From NCBI GenBank assembly GCA_037179385.1, contig CM074185.1, positions 5,327,371 to 5,391,370 of the forward strand: a DNA stretch of 64,000 bases. Direction: 5' to 3'. Positions 33,645-45,780 of the stretch are shown here, piece by piece. Source of the stretch: Holothuria scabra (taxonomy: Eukaryota > Echinodermata > Holothuroidea > Aspidochirotida > Holothuriidae). Under the pieces are notes generated by a model. The model was not told the DNA's origin, did not search any database, and worked only from the letters and a program-made list of their open reading frames with translations. The position numbers were made by a program, and so were the translations under genes. How positions within the stretch are numbered: the stretch's first letter is position 1; each line of letters starts with the position of its first letter.

Positions 33645-33833
33645 CTCCTTGTCAGGAAGTACCTGAAGAACGAGGAAGGACAATAGTCTATTCCGATCAC
33701 ACAAGTGGCGAAAAACGGCAAAACAGTAACCTCAATGTGACTTGCGGAGAACGACTGGTCCGCTTTGGACAAAGTACGGCAACGTGTTCTAATGGGGATT
33801 GGCTTCCAGCTGTTGCTCACTGTAAAGAGAACT
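33645..33833 (+). CDS. Sushi/CCP domain exon 6
   Basis: A 189-base phase 1-1 exon, acceptor taatcctacag, strong donor GTAAGT. It encodes PCQEVPEERGRTIVY, then LNVTCGERLVRFGQ, ATCSNGDWLPA and AHCKEN. All four cysteines and the tryptophan are in place; NVT overlapping the second cysteine is a possible glycosylation site. The proline-rich turn found in most CCP modules is weak. It is the last CCP exon before a 12-kb gap leading to the lectin exons. No transmembrane or stop-bearing exon was found in that gap, which supports continuity but does not prove it. Confidence 0.88.
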
Positions 33834-36050
33834 GTAAGTGTTTTAACGAAAAATCACTATTTCAAATGTCACTAAACAATTAAACTAGAATAAAAGTAAA
33901 TAATTCATTGTGTTCTATAATGTACCCACTATTTTTAAATTTGGCCGAACGGCCCTTTGCCAGAGGGTCGGGGGGGGGGGGGGCTTTAGAAAAAGGTACG
34001 GTAACATGTTCAAACCCGAGGGTCCTGAGACGGTGAGTTTCCTTTAGTGGACGTATAGGTTCTTTGGGAAATAGTTAAAGTTTGGTTTCGCCGAACGGCT
34101 CATTGCCAGGAGCCGGGAGTGTTTTAGATAAAAGACAACACAAGCGGATATTGAAAGATTTATAGCCATCGGCTACTTGCATGCATCAATCTATTGCATA
34201 CTGTAGCGTTGGATCAACAATTTCTAACAGCTTTTACACCTCTTGTTTCATGTAACGGATATTTCAGAATCGTCTACAGAACCCCTTCACATGCTTTATG
34301 AGGTTTCTCCATTTTCTATAGAACCCCTGTAGATTTTATTTAAACCCTCCACCCATCTTTAGAGAAACTTTTACTCTTTCTATAGAACCTGCATAGTATT
34401 CTTTTGAAACCCTCGTCAATATCTATAGAAAACTGTCCCTTTTCTCCAGAAAGCTGCAGTTTCTTCGGGTAGATGCGCACTGTTTAAAAAGGTGCTTCTT
34501 GATTGGTTGTTGCCATTGTGTTGTATCGATTGTATTCTTTGTTAGGGTTAAGGATTAGGTAAGGGATAAGGCTATCGTTCGCCAGTAAGGAAATTTCTTG
34601 GTAAACAGTGCACATCACAGTGCGCCTCAGAGCTGTTCTAAAGAAACTCTAAAAGATTCTATAAAGAGTGTCTATAGAACTTCCTAAAGAGATTCTATAG
34701 AAATCTGAATAGTTTCTACAGACTTTTGCTATAGCATTCTATATGGAATTTTGGCAGTATCCACCTGTTTGGGCAGATTATACGACTTGGTCGGGAGAAC
34801 TAATCCCTACGCCAAAAATAGCCTAATGCGGTTTTCTGAATTTTGCTAACAAAAAGTCATCAATAATTTAAATTTTCATTGTACGAATTCAACGTTTACT
34901 TACTCTTGACTGTTTTTGTAGATTAGACTGGGGAATAATCTCTGGAGCAGCCAGGATTTTTTATTTAGTGCGGCCAACTGCTCGACTTGGTTGCCGGTGC
35001 AGGAAATGACTTGTGCAAAGCAAACTTATCACTGTGTCATTTCTTCCAAATTGGGTACAATATTTGGAATTATCTTGCTATTATAAAGTATATAGGTATC
35101 TAGATGTATTATATCAAGTTTTATTCGGCAAAATCAAGCTAGGCATAAAATGTTTTTCCACATATGCAAATAAAGTTTAAGATGGCCATATCAAACAAGA
35201 TATAACTTGAGGAAATTTTTGTCCAGTTATGTTAATAAAGTTTTATATGGCTATAACAAGCCAGATATAACTTGATGAAATGCCAGTCCCAGTACCTAAA
35301 CAGAGTTTTAGATGACCATATCGATATCAAGCAAAATATTAAAAATAAAATATAAAATCACCATGCCTGATATACATATGAACTTTCATATGGCCACGTT
35401 AATACTTTTTAGTTCAATTTGCGTACCTGTCCTACACAAAGGTCTTATTAGGAAGCTTAATAAGTATCAGCAAACCAAAATCATATCATTAAAAACATAT
35501 TTGGCCATATTGCTTCAACATATGCAAATGTCTTTTCAATGTGAGCGTGGTCAGGGATTTAAAGCTATGATTTTCTTTTTTGATGATTAAGGAACTAAAA
35601 TTAAACAAAAATTATGTTGGAATATTGCCCCATACGGTAATTTTAACCAAAAATGCAGTGTAAAAATTTAAAATTATGAATTTTATAGCAGCTTTGTTCT
35701 TCACTTTTAAGTTATTTAACAAACTTAAATACTAAAGTCAATGTAATACAATGGATATTAAACTTTGTGTTCAGATTATTCTTACATTAAACAAATGGTG
35801 TAAATGGTCTGCTTCCTGGGAAACAGTAAAACAGTGAAAGTTTTGGTTTGCCCGAAAGGTCCTTTGCCAGAGGGTCGGGGGACTGCAGAAAAGGAGATGA
35901 TGTAAATGATATGAGGGCCGTGAGGTTGGTCGCGTGTTGTTCTTCAGTATAGGTGATAGCTTCTTCGGGAAGCAGTGAAAGTTTTGGTTTCTTCGAACGG
36001 CCCTTTGCCAGAGGGTTGAGAGGACTTAAGTGAAGACATACTGGCTAAGT
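33834..36050. repeat. Intron with two degenerate repeat series
   Basis: A block containing CCGAACGGCCCTTTGCCAGA, followed by GGGTCGGG, occurs near 33944, 34090, 35852 and 35995 with variations, often preceded by GTGAAAGTTTTGGTTT. Between them, 35080-35560 holds irregular copies of a roughly 80-base unit with ATGGCCATATCAA and GATATAACTTGA; the same unit recurs at 49850-50340. No gene was seen. Confidence 0.6.
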
Positions 36051-37799
36051 AAGGCTTCTGATACCCTATTCTCAAAGTTAGTGCACTAATAAATGTTTTT
36101 CAGACATATATGGTCCAGATATGGCCTGGAAAAAAATCCCTATATGTTACTTACATGCACGATCTCTGTCCAATATAAAATTTGAGCCATAGCAAACTTT
36201 ATATTGGCCATGTGAAATGGTGACATCCTTCAAAAAAGGATAACTGTATATAACTGTGTGTACCTGTATAACTGCAAAAACGGAGTAGAAACCACGATGA
36301 ATGCGCAGATATTTTGCAAACCTTATCATTTCTGTAACAAACGATACCATAAAAGTCTGCATCGAGAAAGCTTCAATTCCCCATCAAAGCCTGCCTGTAT
36401 ATTACAAAGCAAGTCTTCTGCCTGATGACTCGCCCATAACTTTAAACTTTGGCTGCGTACTTCTTTAAAAGTGGTTTTCAGTTATTACTGAAATTATTAC
36501 TGAAACTGTAGTCCGTCGGGACAGGACTCAAAGCGTGCTCAAAAATCGACTTTTAAAGCATCCTTTTACTGCCAAGGTTAATCGGTTGATAATGACAGAG
36601 GAACGTCTGGAGAATGTTTTTCGATAATGTTTCATGAATTACATGAGTTATTAAGAGAGTAAACAAACAAATGACGTCACTGTAAGTGGCATTCGAGATG
36701 TATTTGTGAAAAAAATTGCCTTCCTGCCAACATGCTGTGGTAATACAATTGAAGATGATTGACATACTTCCTGTAACTTGTACCATGTTGAACACTCACT
36801 ACATACAATTATCAAAATCAAATATAACCTCCTGATGTTCAAGGTCACCATTAAGGGGGCGGTAAAGGACCACATGAAATTGCTTTATATTTGGCTATCA
36901 AGGACTTGTTTACCTACCTCACAACATACTATTGTCAATCTGCTGAAGGCAAGGCTACACAGATTCCCTCTAGCATGTCTATCAGTGTTGTAGTCGAGAC
37001 CAGCATATGCGCGATCAAAACCGAGACCAGAGGATTTCGAGACCAAAACCGGGGGTACAAAAAAGAGGTCGTAACCAACAAGGTCCGAATGTACATGTTG
37101 CACAGGAAAATGAACTGTCCGAAATTTTGAATACCTTTTAATTTCGTCATGCTCTAAAAATAACATGAAGCATCATAAGTGCATTGTCAGTGTTTTTGCA
37201 CGTTTTACCATGAATGACTGTATGTGACGGGATAAAGGGATCTGTGACCCTCAATTGGCCAAAACCTTGCTTGCTGATTCAGGCAGACTTCGGTCCGCAG
37301 TGGGGCAGAGATTGTGCCCTAGTTGGAAATCTGGAAACGGAGCAAAAGCTCACCGCCCTTGACAAAAGAGTCCCTTTCAATAATTATTATATAGGCCATA
37401 CATAGATTAAATAACAAACTAATCCAATTAATTTTTCTTAATGTAATGTGGCCCTCACTGCCGCACAGAACTCTTTCTCTCAAGGGACGGTGACTTTTCG
37501 CCTAAGTTCAGGTGCTCAACCAGAGCATAATGTCTGCCCAACTGTGGGACCCAATTCCGTCCGATTCGGCAAGGTAATGGCCATTTGTGGGGTAACAGTC
37601 CCCCTACCCAGTATGTTCAGTATGTCCCAGGTGGATATGCGCATTAAAGTTATTCAGTCAGCGCTACAAGTCAGTCAGTGTTAAAAAAATTTATTGTTGT
37701 GAATTTGGTACCGATAGATGCACCCATATAAATAAGTATTATGATATAAATGACCAATGAGGAGGCTGCAAAGGGGTAAACTGGCCACACCTCGAAAAT
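36051..37799. other. Intron, no gene seen
   Basis: Several short open frames on both strands overlap each other, with no family or paired splice sites. Confidence 0.45.
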
Positions 37800-37829
37800 A
37801 TGGGTTACAGCGTGCACGTAGAGCTACGG

Positions 37830-37945
37830 CAATGTGATATGTCGCGTCCACTGGTAACACGTGACGGGAAACAGGAAGGGCCTTGGGAATCTAGAACAAA
37901 AGGAAGGGAGAGTTGCTCGTAAACAACAAGATGGCGGCTAGTAAA
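37830..37945 (+). promoter_or_regulatory. Promoter-like patch with E-box, ETS and YY1-type motifs
   Basis: Within 80 bases are CACGTGAC (MYC/USF-type E-box), ACAGGAAGGG and AAAGGAAGGG (ETS-type), and AAGATGGCGGC (YY1-type) overlapping an ATG at 37931. This combination is typical of housekeeping promoters in animals. The frame from that ATG reads MAASKGHGECTTLHNS and stops after about 31 codons unless spliced; no downstream exon could be tied to it. Motif reading only. Confidence 0.35.
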
Positions 37946-38108
37946 GGTCATGGAGAGTGCACCACACTACATAACAGTACATTTGTTTATCCTGTTTCTC
38001 AATTTCGCCAAATTAAGGGTTTTTAATCAGTAGCCAAATTGAGTAAAATTCATAGTAACCAGAAATGAATAGCACCAAAGACTGACAATTTGGGGTATTT
38101 CAAAACAC

Positions 38109-38390
38109 ATGCACAGTAAATATACAATGCAGTGCAGTACAAGACTGCCACTACTGATTCCTCCCTTTCCCTCATTCATTCCTCCGTATTATTGTACTAA
38201 GACTTGGAATTTGTGTTTGGTTTGTCTTTTTTACTTCTACTTTATTTTATTATTATTATTTTTTTCCTTTTTTTTTTTTTGTTATTACCTTTTCATCTGT
38301 TATCCTGTTAAACATTGTTTGCTTTGTGTCTCTGATGCCTCTATGAGGTGGTATGGAGAAATAAAAAAACTGAAACTGAAACTGATTACA
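38109..38390 (+). mobile_element. LINE 3' end with TGAAAC tail
   Basis: A T-rich stretch and the text CTATGAGGTGGTATGGAGAA are followed by ATAAAAAAAC and tandem TGAAAC units. Short tandem tails of this kind are known at the 3' ends of some CR1- and I-type LINEs. No coding text of the element was recognised upstream. Confidence 0.5.
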
Positions 38391-39828
38391 TCGAGTAACC
38401 TAACCTTTGTGACGGTCCAATGCAGTACTATGATGCATTATCCTTATTAACCAAGTTAAAGACACACTCACCAACTCACATGAGAAAGTTAAAGGGCCGG
38501 TCCTCTCACCCCGAATTACAATTATTGCAAGGGTCTACAGAAGTTACCTTTGGCTTAGCTCTTTGATTGACAGCTATAGTTCAAAAATGCAGAGTATTAA
38601 AGTTTATATTACACAGCATGAACTGTACTGTGAGTGTTTTGATTTAAACAAATTGCTCTTCTTAACTAACCCTGTAGCAATAAACTGGGATTGTGACTGG
38701 ATGAGTATGATTTCCAGACAATTGTGGGAGGGCTTAAATAAGACGTTTAGGAGAATTGGAACTGTTTGGGGTGAGAGAATTAGGCCTTTAAGCCCTTACA
38801 GATGGAGTGTGTGGACTCATTAGATGAATATTTTGAATATTTTGTACTCAATAACTAGCCTTCTTTTCAAATCAACTTGCATTTTTGAAAAATAACCTCA
38901 GTCGATGCAGGATTTCGCTTGGGGGGCATGAAGTATGTTGAGTGATTTCCGGCACGGGGGTGGGGTCTAAGGGAGAGGAAGTCCCTTTCCCCTTTGAAAA
39001 TTTTTGGACTTTTCAGAAGGCTTGGTACAAAATGAATCAAGCTTTGTTACTATTACAGGGATAGTGCTGAAAGTTGATCTGTGGTGGTAAATGAAACTGA
39101 ACGTTTTGTGTCTTTACATGCAATCTACCAGTACCTTTTTGAACTAAAATTTTAAAAAAGCTTTTGAAACTTTTCAAATTTGCAAATTTTTAGGATTAAG
39201 TGCATCAGTGATGGGCAAAGAGGTACGGGAGCATTTCATTTTTTTAAATTTTTATCAGAGAAGATGTAATTCTTTCTTTCTTAATTAAAAGCTTTTAATG
39301 TAAATATAAAAGCTTTTACTTCCTAAACCTGTTGCATGACAAATGACAAACTATTGCTCACCGCAACTAAACACTCTCTACTCCATTGCCACCTTCCCGT
39401 ACGTCTATGCCGGCTGCGGAAGGAGCCTAGGGGATAGCCCTTCCCTTTTATATATATATGTAACGCGGGCCCCGCGTCGAGTCCCAAGGGATAGGCTTAT
39501 TCTGTTAAAGAAACACTAAAGAGAACCTAAAAATCTCCTGATTAGGTATCCTTATCTTCTAATAATCATGTAGCAAACTCCTCACCCACGTTCTTCCCGA
39601 AAGGACACGTCTCAGTTAAGGCAGTTATATCCCACTACAGACCTCCCACTGCTCCTCGCCTTCCTTCTTCAAGGTACGACTCACTGCGACTGTGCCGCGC
39701 AAAGAATGTTCACACCTGTTTTTCACAGGCCGGATGTCACGTGGCTCGTGGAAGCGCGCGAGAACTACTCTACTGCTTAAACTGACAGGGCGCCACCCCT
39801 CAGGAGTTGAAGTTATCTACAGATACGT

Positions 39829-39829
<1 letters not shown>
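38391..39829. other. Intron with family-D repeat block
   Basis: TTTTGTGTCTTTACATGCAA near 39102 matches blocks near 39940, 58238 and 58465 (family D). An open frame at 38563-38823 (CDWMSMISRQLWEGLNKTF) has no recognised family. A GC-rich near-palindrome, ACGCGGGCCCCGCGT, lies at about 39463. Confidence 0.4.

Positions 39830-39924
<95 letters not shown>
39830..39924. repeat. (TA)n microsatellite
   Basis: About 95 bases of pure TA. Unlike the tracts in the first 3.3 kb, no Penelope-like sequence adjoins it. A family-D block follows at 39928-39985. Confidence 0.97.
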
Positions 39925-39927
<3 letters not shown>

Positions 39928-40029
39928 AAAAGGTGGTGTCCTTACATGCAATCTGGTGCCACATATGCTACCTTCTCTAAGAAAGGGGGTTGGATAGCAT
40001 GACCCAGTGTCCCTTACTGCATACTTCAC

Positions 40030-40275
40030 TGGTGGGTTAGTTAGATGGAGTTTTACGGCCCGGTTCCAACCAATTGGTTCATGTCGAGCCGGCCAGGGCC
40101 TTTTTTCCAGTTGTGCATCACTGAACTTTGTTCCCCATTTCTTTGCTTATGCGGAGCATCACGCACAGCAACAGTAGGTTCCATTTTTAGAGTCTCATAG
40201 GTATGGCTCGACCAGGGAATAGACCAAGTTGAACAACTGGGTGTCAAATGCAAGCTAATCACTAAAGCTTTAGGT
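40030..40275 (-). mobile_element. SINE, copy 5
   Basis: The best-preserved core of the family: GGAGTTTTACGGCCCGGTTC, CCAATTGGTTCATGTCGAGC and GGCCAGGGCCTTTTTTCC. The tRNA-like part on the minus strand (about 40275-40190) is weaker than in copy 1. Confidence 0.6.
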
Positions 40276-42184
40276 CATTTTTCTGAGTTCAGCTGACACC
40301 TATAAAATGAACATGTTCAAAATTGGTAGACCAATGCAAAGTTAACTGGGTCCTTTATTTAAAAGATATATTGCAAATCATAGTTAGCGTTTTAAAAACT
40401 GCTGAACAATCGCTTTCTTTTACAGTCGTAATTTGATCAGGGAGCTATTGTTATTTAGTAAGCTCCCTTATTTGGTAATCTTGGATAGAACAATGATATG
40501 AGATACAAACAAGATCTCTGACTACCTGTTTACAGCTGCCCCCAATTCAGTACGGCCCTCCTGCCTAGTTGAAGAGCTTATAACCTACTGTATGCACCTC
40601 AGATGAGTCTGTGTGTCTCATTTTGCTTACAGGAAGGAACTGTAGATTAGTAAAGGCCCCACATGCAAGACATAATCAGTAAGGTTATGCACCAACTGAT
40701 GCTAGTAAAGGAATCACTGGCTATAATGTAGGCTGGGGCTAACTGTTAATGGTGTCCGCATTGACCACTTAATATATACGTGCCCTGAAAGAGCGTCATA
40801 AACTAGTTCATCATTAGCATGATGTTTACTTTTAAAATTACTCTTCACAATCTCGAAATGTAAAAAACATTAGGACTGTTGTAAAACCCACCATACCGTT
40901 GAACTTTCTGAATACACTTAAGACATATTGAACATTAAAAGAATAGAACCAGGAAATTATCAAACGTGAAAGAGTGCGAGTTGTGACAAATGCCCCGAAT
41001 GGAAATGCTGCATTAGAAATCATTTATTTTGATCACAAAAGTTGCATGCAGACTGCACGGAGAAATTCATCAATTCCCCGAGCACGCGTTAAAGGAGGAA
41101 ACTTCTTCTTGTTTATTCGATAAAACTTTCAATTAATTTTTTCAACAAATTTCATTTCAGGCTGACAAGCCGGTGACAACAATATTTCAAAGCAATTTTT
41201 AATGTAACTTGCATGGATATGCTTAACTACCAACATTGCTTTTTTAACCTGACACACGGAAACTCGAAAAGTTATTTATTGAATGCAAATCTTTTTGTTG
41301 ACATAATTCTCCTCATTCTTATGTGCAATGATATACACCCATGCTTCTTCACTTTCCCTGTAACAATCACTTTCCTACAGTGTTATTTTAATAATCGTTG
41401 AGTTCATTCTTCCCTGGAAACATCAACCAGCAAGTTTATTTTTGATTAGAGCATCCTTACCCCGTGAGTGCGTCGAAAAACAGTAGTCGTGTGTATTCTA
41501 TTTGTATCTTGAGCAACATGAACGATCCCTCACAATAGGACGGCTAAATGTTATTGAAAAACTGGCCGGAATTGCTTGGCTTGCGTTAGTGGGTACCACA
41601 ATATCTTCCGCACGGAGATCCGAAAATAAAAAACACGTTATATCAAAATCGAATCACAGGCTTATCTGATGTTATTACGGAAAATTAGCCTTTAAGGAGA
41701 TCCGTCATGTTCAGTTTTTAGAGAAAAATTGCAGTTCACAATTGTAACCGACACCGGGTAATTACCCTACCCCTAGTAGCTCCTTCAATGAACACCAGAT
41801 TTTATTGCCAATCCGATAAAATAGAAGCCCAACAACTTCGGGGCTCAAATAAGAACTTACAGCAACTCTGAAATAAGTGCTGGCAGGTAGGGGATCAAAT
41901 TTCTAAGAGTACATTGAAGGGCTATATCCCCTTTCAATTTATTCTGAGATAAACTGCTATTAAATGTCAACCTTCATGGTCATTTTCAATTGTTAAAATG
42001 GGTATGTAATTAGAACTGAGGACAGTTCTTCAAAAGATTGTGAAAGGGGTATTTTCCCTGAAATGTGGGTAACAGTCTGAAGAAAATTTATGGTTAACGG
42101 GTATGATGAGAGCTACGGAGAGACCATGCGTTTGCTAGTTTTTGACTACAAATAAGTTCCCCTGTGTTAAGTGGTCACTGAATG
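40276..42184. other. Intron, no gene seen
   Basis: About 1.9 kb with no recognised repeats or coding text. Confidence 0.5.
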
Positions 42185-42620
42185 TAGTTAGTTAGTTAGT
42201 TTGTTAATTAGTCAGTCAGTCAGCCAGCCAGCCAGCCAGCCAGTCAGCCAGTCAGCCAGCCAGCCAGCCAGTCAGCCAGTCAGCCAGCCAGCCAGCCAGC
42301 CAGTCAGCCAGTCAGCCAGTCAGCCAGTCAGCCAGTCAGTCAGTCAGTCAGTTAGTCAGTCAGTCAGTTAGTTGGCCGGGTTGGCCGCCCGGCCAGCCAG
42401 CCAGCCAGCCAGTCAGTGAGTTTAGTGAGTTAGTCAATTAGGTCAGTTAGTTAGCCAGCCAGTCAGTCAGTTAAGTGAGTTAGTAAGTTAGGTCAGTTAG
42501 TTAGTTGACTGGATGGCTGGTTGGCTGCTTGATTGATTGGTTGGTTGCTTCGTTCGTTCGTTAGTTAGTTAGTTAGTTTTGGTTGGTTGGTTCGTTAGTT
42601 AGTTAGTGAGTTGCAATTTC
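42185..42620. repeat. Complex tetranucleotide array (AGTT/AGTC/AGCC variants)
   Basis: About 100 tetranucleotide units differing mainly by C/T at two positions: AGTT, AGTC and AGCC in blocks, then GGTT, CGTT and TGGT forms toward the right end. Long runs of AGCC sit in the middle, flanked by AGTC and AGTT. Confidence 0.9.
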
Positions 42621-43159
42621 TAGGCACTTTTGAACGTCTGGTTTGGTCATGTGTGGAGGTGGAATAGTAAGCTGCCTCCCACTTATTTTTCTGACCATGT
42701 GTCATGCCTTTTGACAGGGGTGGAGGAATTAAGTTTGGAGATGTAATTCTTCCATGACTCCCGCTTGCTTAATTTAATTGTGCGCCGTGCTTTGGCGCGG
42801 GCATTGAGATAATTAACACGATTAACATTACTAGGGTACTTCTTAAAGATACAAAGGGCTATTTTGCGATCCTTGATCGCTTGTTTTCAATCTGTGTTTA
42901 CTACGTGAACCTACAGAGGACTTAGATCTGGTCTTCTACGCCGTTAATAAAGGCGTCCCTCATGATCGTGGTTCTACAAAGATTGCTAAATTCAGACCCG
43001 TCAGCCTTTTTGAGTTGCCAGCTAGGGACTCTTTCTTCCTGCATTGGGTAGGTAAAATTGATTAAAAGGGTATACTGGTCACTTCTACACTGATCACCGT
43101 TGACTCCCCACTGAAAATTAATCCATCAGGATTTCAGGGGAGCAAATCACTTCGATCAC

Positions 43160-43420
43160 TCAACCCATCTGGTTAATGTCAGTGCAACCCCACACGTCAC
43201 TTTGTGCATTGAAATCCCCCAGAAGCAGAAATGGGGTTGGTAGCTGGCGGAAGAAATTATCCAAGTCATCTTGTTTCAGGTTGTACCTTAATGGCATGTA
43301 CACCGAACAGACAGTGACGGTGCGGTGTAGCGTAGCTCGGATGGCAACAGCTTGTAAGGTAGTGTTCAGATGGACGGTGGTGTGTGGAACTGTTTCCTTG
43401 ACCAATAAGGAAGACCCCAA
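43160..43420 (-). pseudogene. LINE ORF2 APE-like endonuclease fragment
   Basis: The LLLGDFNAQSDVWG segment carries the conserved GDFN of APE-type nucleases. The strictly required SDH near the C-terminus appears downstream as SDQ in another segment, so catalysis is lost. A segment between WGC and the ICSPEIL text is deleted. Confidence 0.8.
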
Positions 43421-43685
43421 AAAGCTCTATTGTCAATGGGGCACACAGCTGCTTTGTTATAAAAGATATACTCTTTAAATGTGAGTTGTTCGGGGTCTCG
43501 AAGAGAAGTCCCTGTAGGCATAATATCAAAGGAGACCAGGCCGCTATGAAGCATTTGATTTCCTCATAATTTGATACTTTGGAAATCTTCGGCTTATTAG
43601 AAGAGCTGGTGGAGCCCTCTTGACGAGAACGAAAGTTCTGGCTGCTTAGCTCCATCAGCTCCTCCCCTTTTCCCTCTCTCACTTC

Positions 43686-44424
43686 CTACGCTCCAAATTT
43701 ATTAAAAAGTTTAATAAGGTCATCCGACCCTTTGCTCACTTTGGTCTGTATTTTTATCGTAGGTGCGTCTTTGGGTTTTGTTTGTTCTGACTTCGGTTTC
43801 TGTTGGGTCTTCGATGGTAGTATAGGTTTCTTTTGTTTTGGTTTTGGCTGTGTAACATTTGTCGGTGATGACATCGTCTGAACGGACTGAGATATTGTAG
43901 ACTGCTCTGATGGTTTTGGAAATGTTAGTGTAATGGGCTTCCGAAAACTGCTGTCCTTGGGCCAAGTCATATCAGTTTGGGTCGCAGCAGACACCTTCGT
44001 AGTCCTCACAGCTCCAAAGTAGCTGTGAGTCCTGCGATTTAAAGGTGTCCGTAGTCTCTTTGAAGGTGATGTTATTTCGCAAGATGAGAGCCCTGACAAT
44101 TGCAACATCGCGGTGACTCCTCACAGGTTTCACTGGTATGTCCTTCCTGACAACATTTTTCACAGGCTGCTGGCCTACTGAAATTTGACTTGAAGTGGCC
44201 GTAGCGTTGGCATTTAAAGCAGTGGACAGGGTTGGGGATGTAAGTTTCAACCCTGACCTGCAAACACGCAATCTACACTGTTTTCGGAGGTTGGGCGTTT
44301 TGACGGTTAGGATGAAGGTACCGGTGGGCTTCCTTACACCCTCCCTTACCACTGAGATCCGATGGAGGTGACCTACACGTTGGGAAGCCAGGTCATCAAG
44401 AACCTCTTCATCAGAGCAGTTCAT
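43686..44424 (-). pseudogene. LINE ORF1 with CCHC knuckles, frameshifted
   Basis: Three overlapping frames cover ORF1. The middle one has CFKCQRYGHFKSNF (first knuckle, its last cysteine replaced by phenylalanine), CEKCCQEGHTSETC (intact second knuckle) and CCNCQGSH (third). The tail is rich in K, P, T and Q. ORF1 proteins of this type bind element RNA. Confidence 0.8.
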
Positions 44425-44780
44425 GATGTCCTGGCATGTCCAGGCGTCCAGGGCACGACGCCACCATCCGATTGGTTGAACTAGGCCTATTCAACCTCCC
44501 GACTAGGTGTAGGTAAGGCCAAGTGAAGTGCTGCTCGTACCAAACCGCAGTTGTAGCCTTCACTCAACCGCCAGGACCCTCTCCTCCACCGACACGGGTC
44601 GCGGCTCACGGCAAACAAGTCATCCGAGTTAGCCGCCTCTTACGACATGCCGGGAAAGCAGCGGGCATATTCCTTATCCCCGTACCCACAGAGGGGGTAT
44701 CTGAATGTGAGGACAACATTCTAACTTGTAGACTCCATAAGGTTGTCTCATTGAAGGAGGTCCTTTAGGAAATTTTCAGA

Positions 44781-45179
44781 TACTTTGTGCATACCACTAA
44801 CTTAAAGATTAACGATGGTTTATATGAAATTCGTAAAAATTAGTACTTAAATGATTTTACTTACAGGAAAAGTAGACACAAGACCCACAAAGACTTAAAC
44901 ATTGTATAAAAAGTAAAGTTCTTTTTTCGAATTGCGCTTCCCTCGTCCTTTTGATTTATCATTTCTAGTCGGAGCTTCCCTACAGGAAGCTTGACCCCCT
45001 GCCAGGTTAATCGTGGAAATGTCTCTGGTAAAAACTAAACTAGCTAATCTTGCACTTATGAAGAGAGTGAGTGACCTAAACAGAAAATTCTTTTTTCGAT
45101 TAACAGTTATATGCCAAAGTTCCAAACACAGCAAAATGCTGATTGGATTAATCAGTAAATTACAGTTTCCTTCTTGCCT
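44781..45179. other. Intron, no confirmed gene
   Basis: Overlapping open frames on both strands; neither is recognised. Confidence 0.4.
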
Positions 45180-45300
45180 TCGCAATTGCTTCCATACTCA
45201 CGGTCGCCATTTTTTTCTGTACGCAATCTGACAATTAGAAACAATAATGGCGGGGAAATGTGAAAATGCATTTCCCAAGTTTCAACGGTCTATTTCGAGA
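45180..45300 (-). promoter_or_regulatory. Promoter-like patch on minus strand
   Basis: Read on the minus strand: CCCCGCCATTATTG, then within 50 bases AAAAAAATGGCGACC, both YY1-like. The ATG at 45210-45208 begins MATVSMEAIAKARRKL before a stop, with GTGAGT directly after the third codon as a possible donor. No following exon could be linked. Weak. Confidence 0.25.
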
Positions 45301-45780
45301 GAGAAACATTACTTATGTTAACTAATGCGGCAACCTCGCCTACAAACTCATTTCCAATGGTTATTGTTACATTCTAATCCAGTGCCAGTGGTACAATTTT
45401 TCTGTTAATTTTTGAACATTGTACCATTTGCTGATTCTTATTGTTGAAATGAAATTTTTATTGTAAACGAAAGTTCAAAATAATGACTGCTTGAAATAAA
45501 CTTACAAGCCTGGGAAATGCCGTTTCCGGTTGTCTGAGGTGTCATGATTTTTGACAAATATATGTGCGTTCCGTGCCAACCATTTTTGACCCCCCCAATC
45601 AATGTTGCCCCCCCCCCATCCAAGTGTAAAGCGCATGTTTGTTCATTTTGTATAAATTCCGTTAGAATATATTTCCAGAACTAGATATATTATTTTCTTA
45701 AACTGTCACTTGTCCGTAATATCGTAATATCCTGAAACGTGAGCTGTGCCAGTTATGACACATGATTACTTATTTTTTAG
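45301..45780. other. Intron before the lectin exons, with a family-C trace
   Basis: GGGAAATGCCGTTTCCGGTT near 45514 and GCGTTCCGTGCCAACC near 45567 match family C weakly. The region ends with acceptor tattttttag. Confidence 0.4.

Larger units (their letters stand above)
42655..44780 (-). mobile_element. I/jockey-like LINE, 5' portion (ORF1 and endonuclease)
   Basis: Minus strand, 5' to 3': a 5' UTR candidate (44780-44420); ORF1 with a CCHC zinc-knuckle set (44263-44072) and a lysine/proline-rich tail (44108-43686); then ORF2 APE-type endonuclease with SVYMPLRYNLKQDDLDNF and PFLLLGDFNAQSDVWGC (43360-43190); then the end of the nuclease (ICSPEILMDFQW, SDQYTLLINF); then the linker text NVNRVNYLNARAKARRTI and SWKNYISKLNSSTPVKR, ending about 42690. 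Reverse transcriptase is missing: the copy ends at the tetranucleotide array. A deletion within the nuclease and stops show it is dead. Confidence 0.85.

Noticed and set aside
36553..37166. Several overlapping open frames on both strands
   Set aside because: They overlap in all phases with no preferred frame, no splice pairing and no recognised domain.
37448..37684. 78-residue open frame with three cysteines, considered as a CCP exon
   Set aside because: Cysteine spacing and tryptophan do not fit a sushi module, and no phase 1-1 splice pair is present.
42185..42620. Considered as a CRISPR-like array
   Set aside because: Units are tetranucleotides with no spacers, and the context is eukaryotic.
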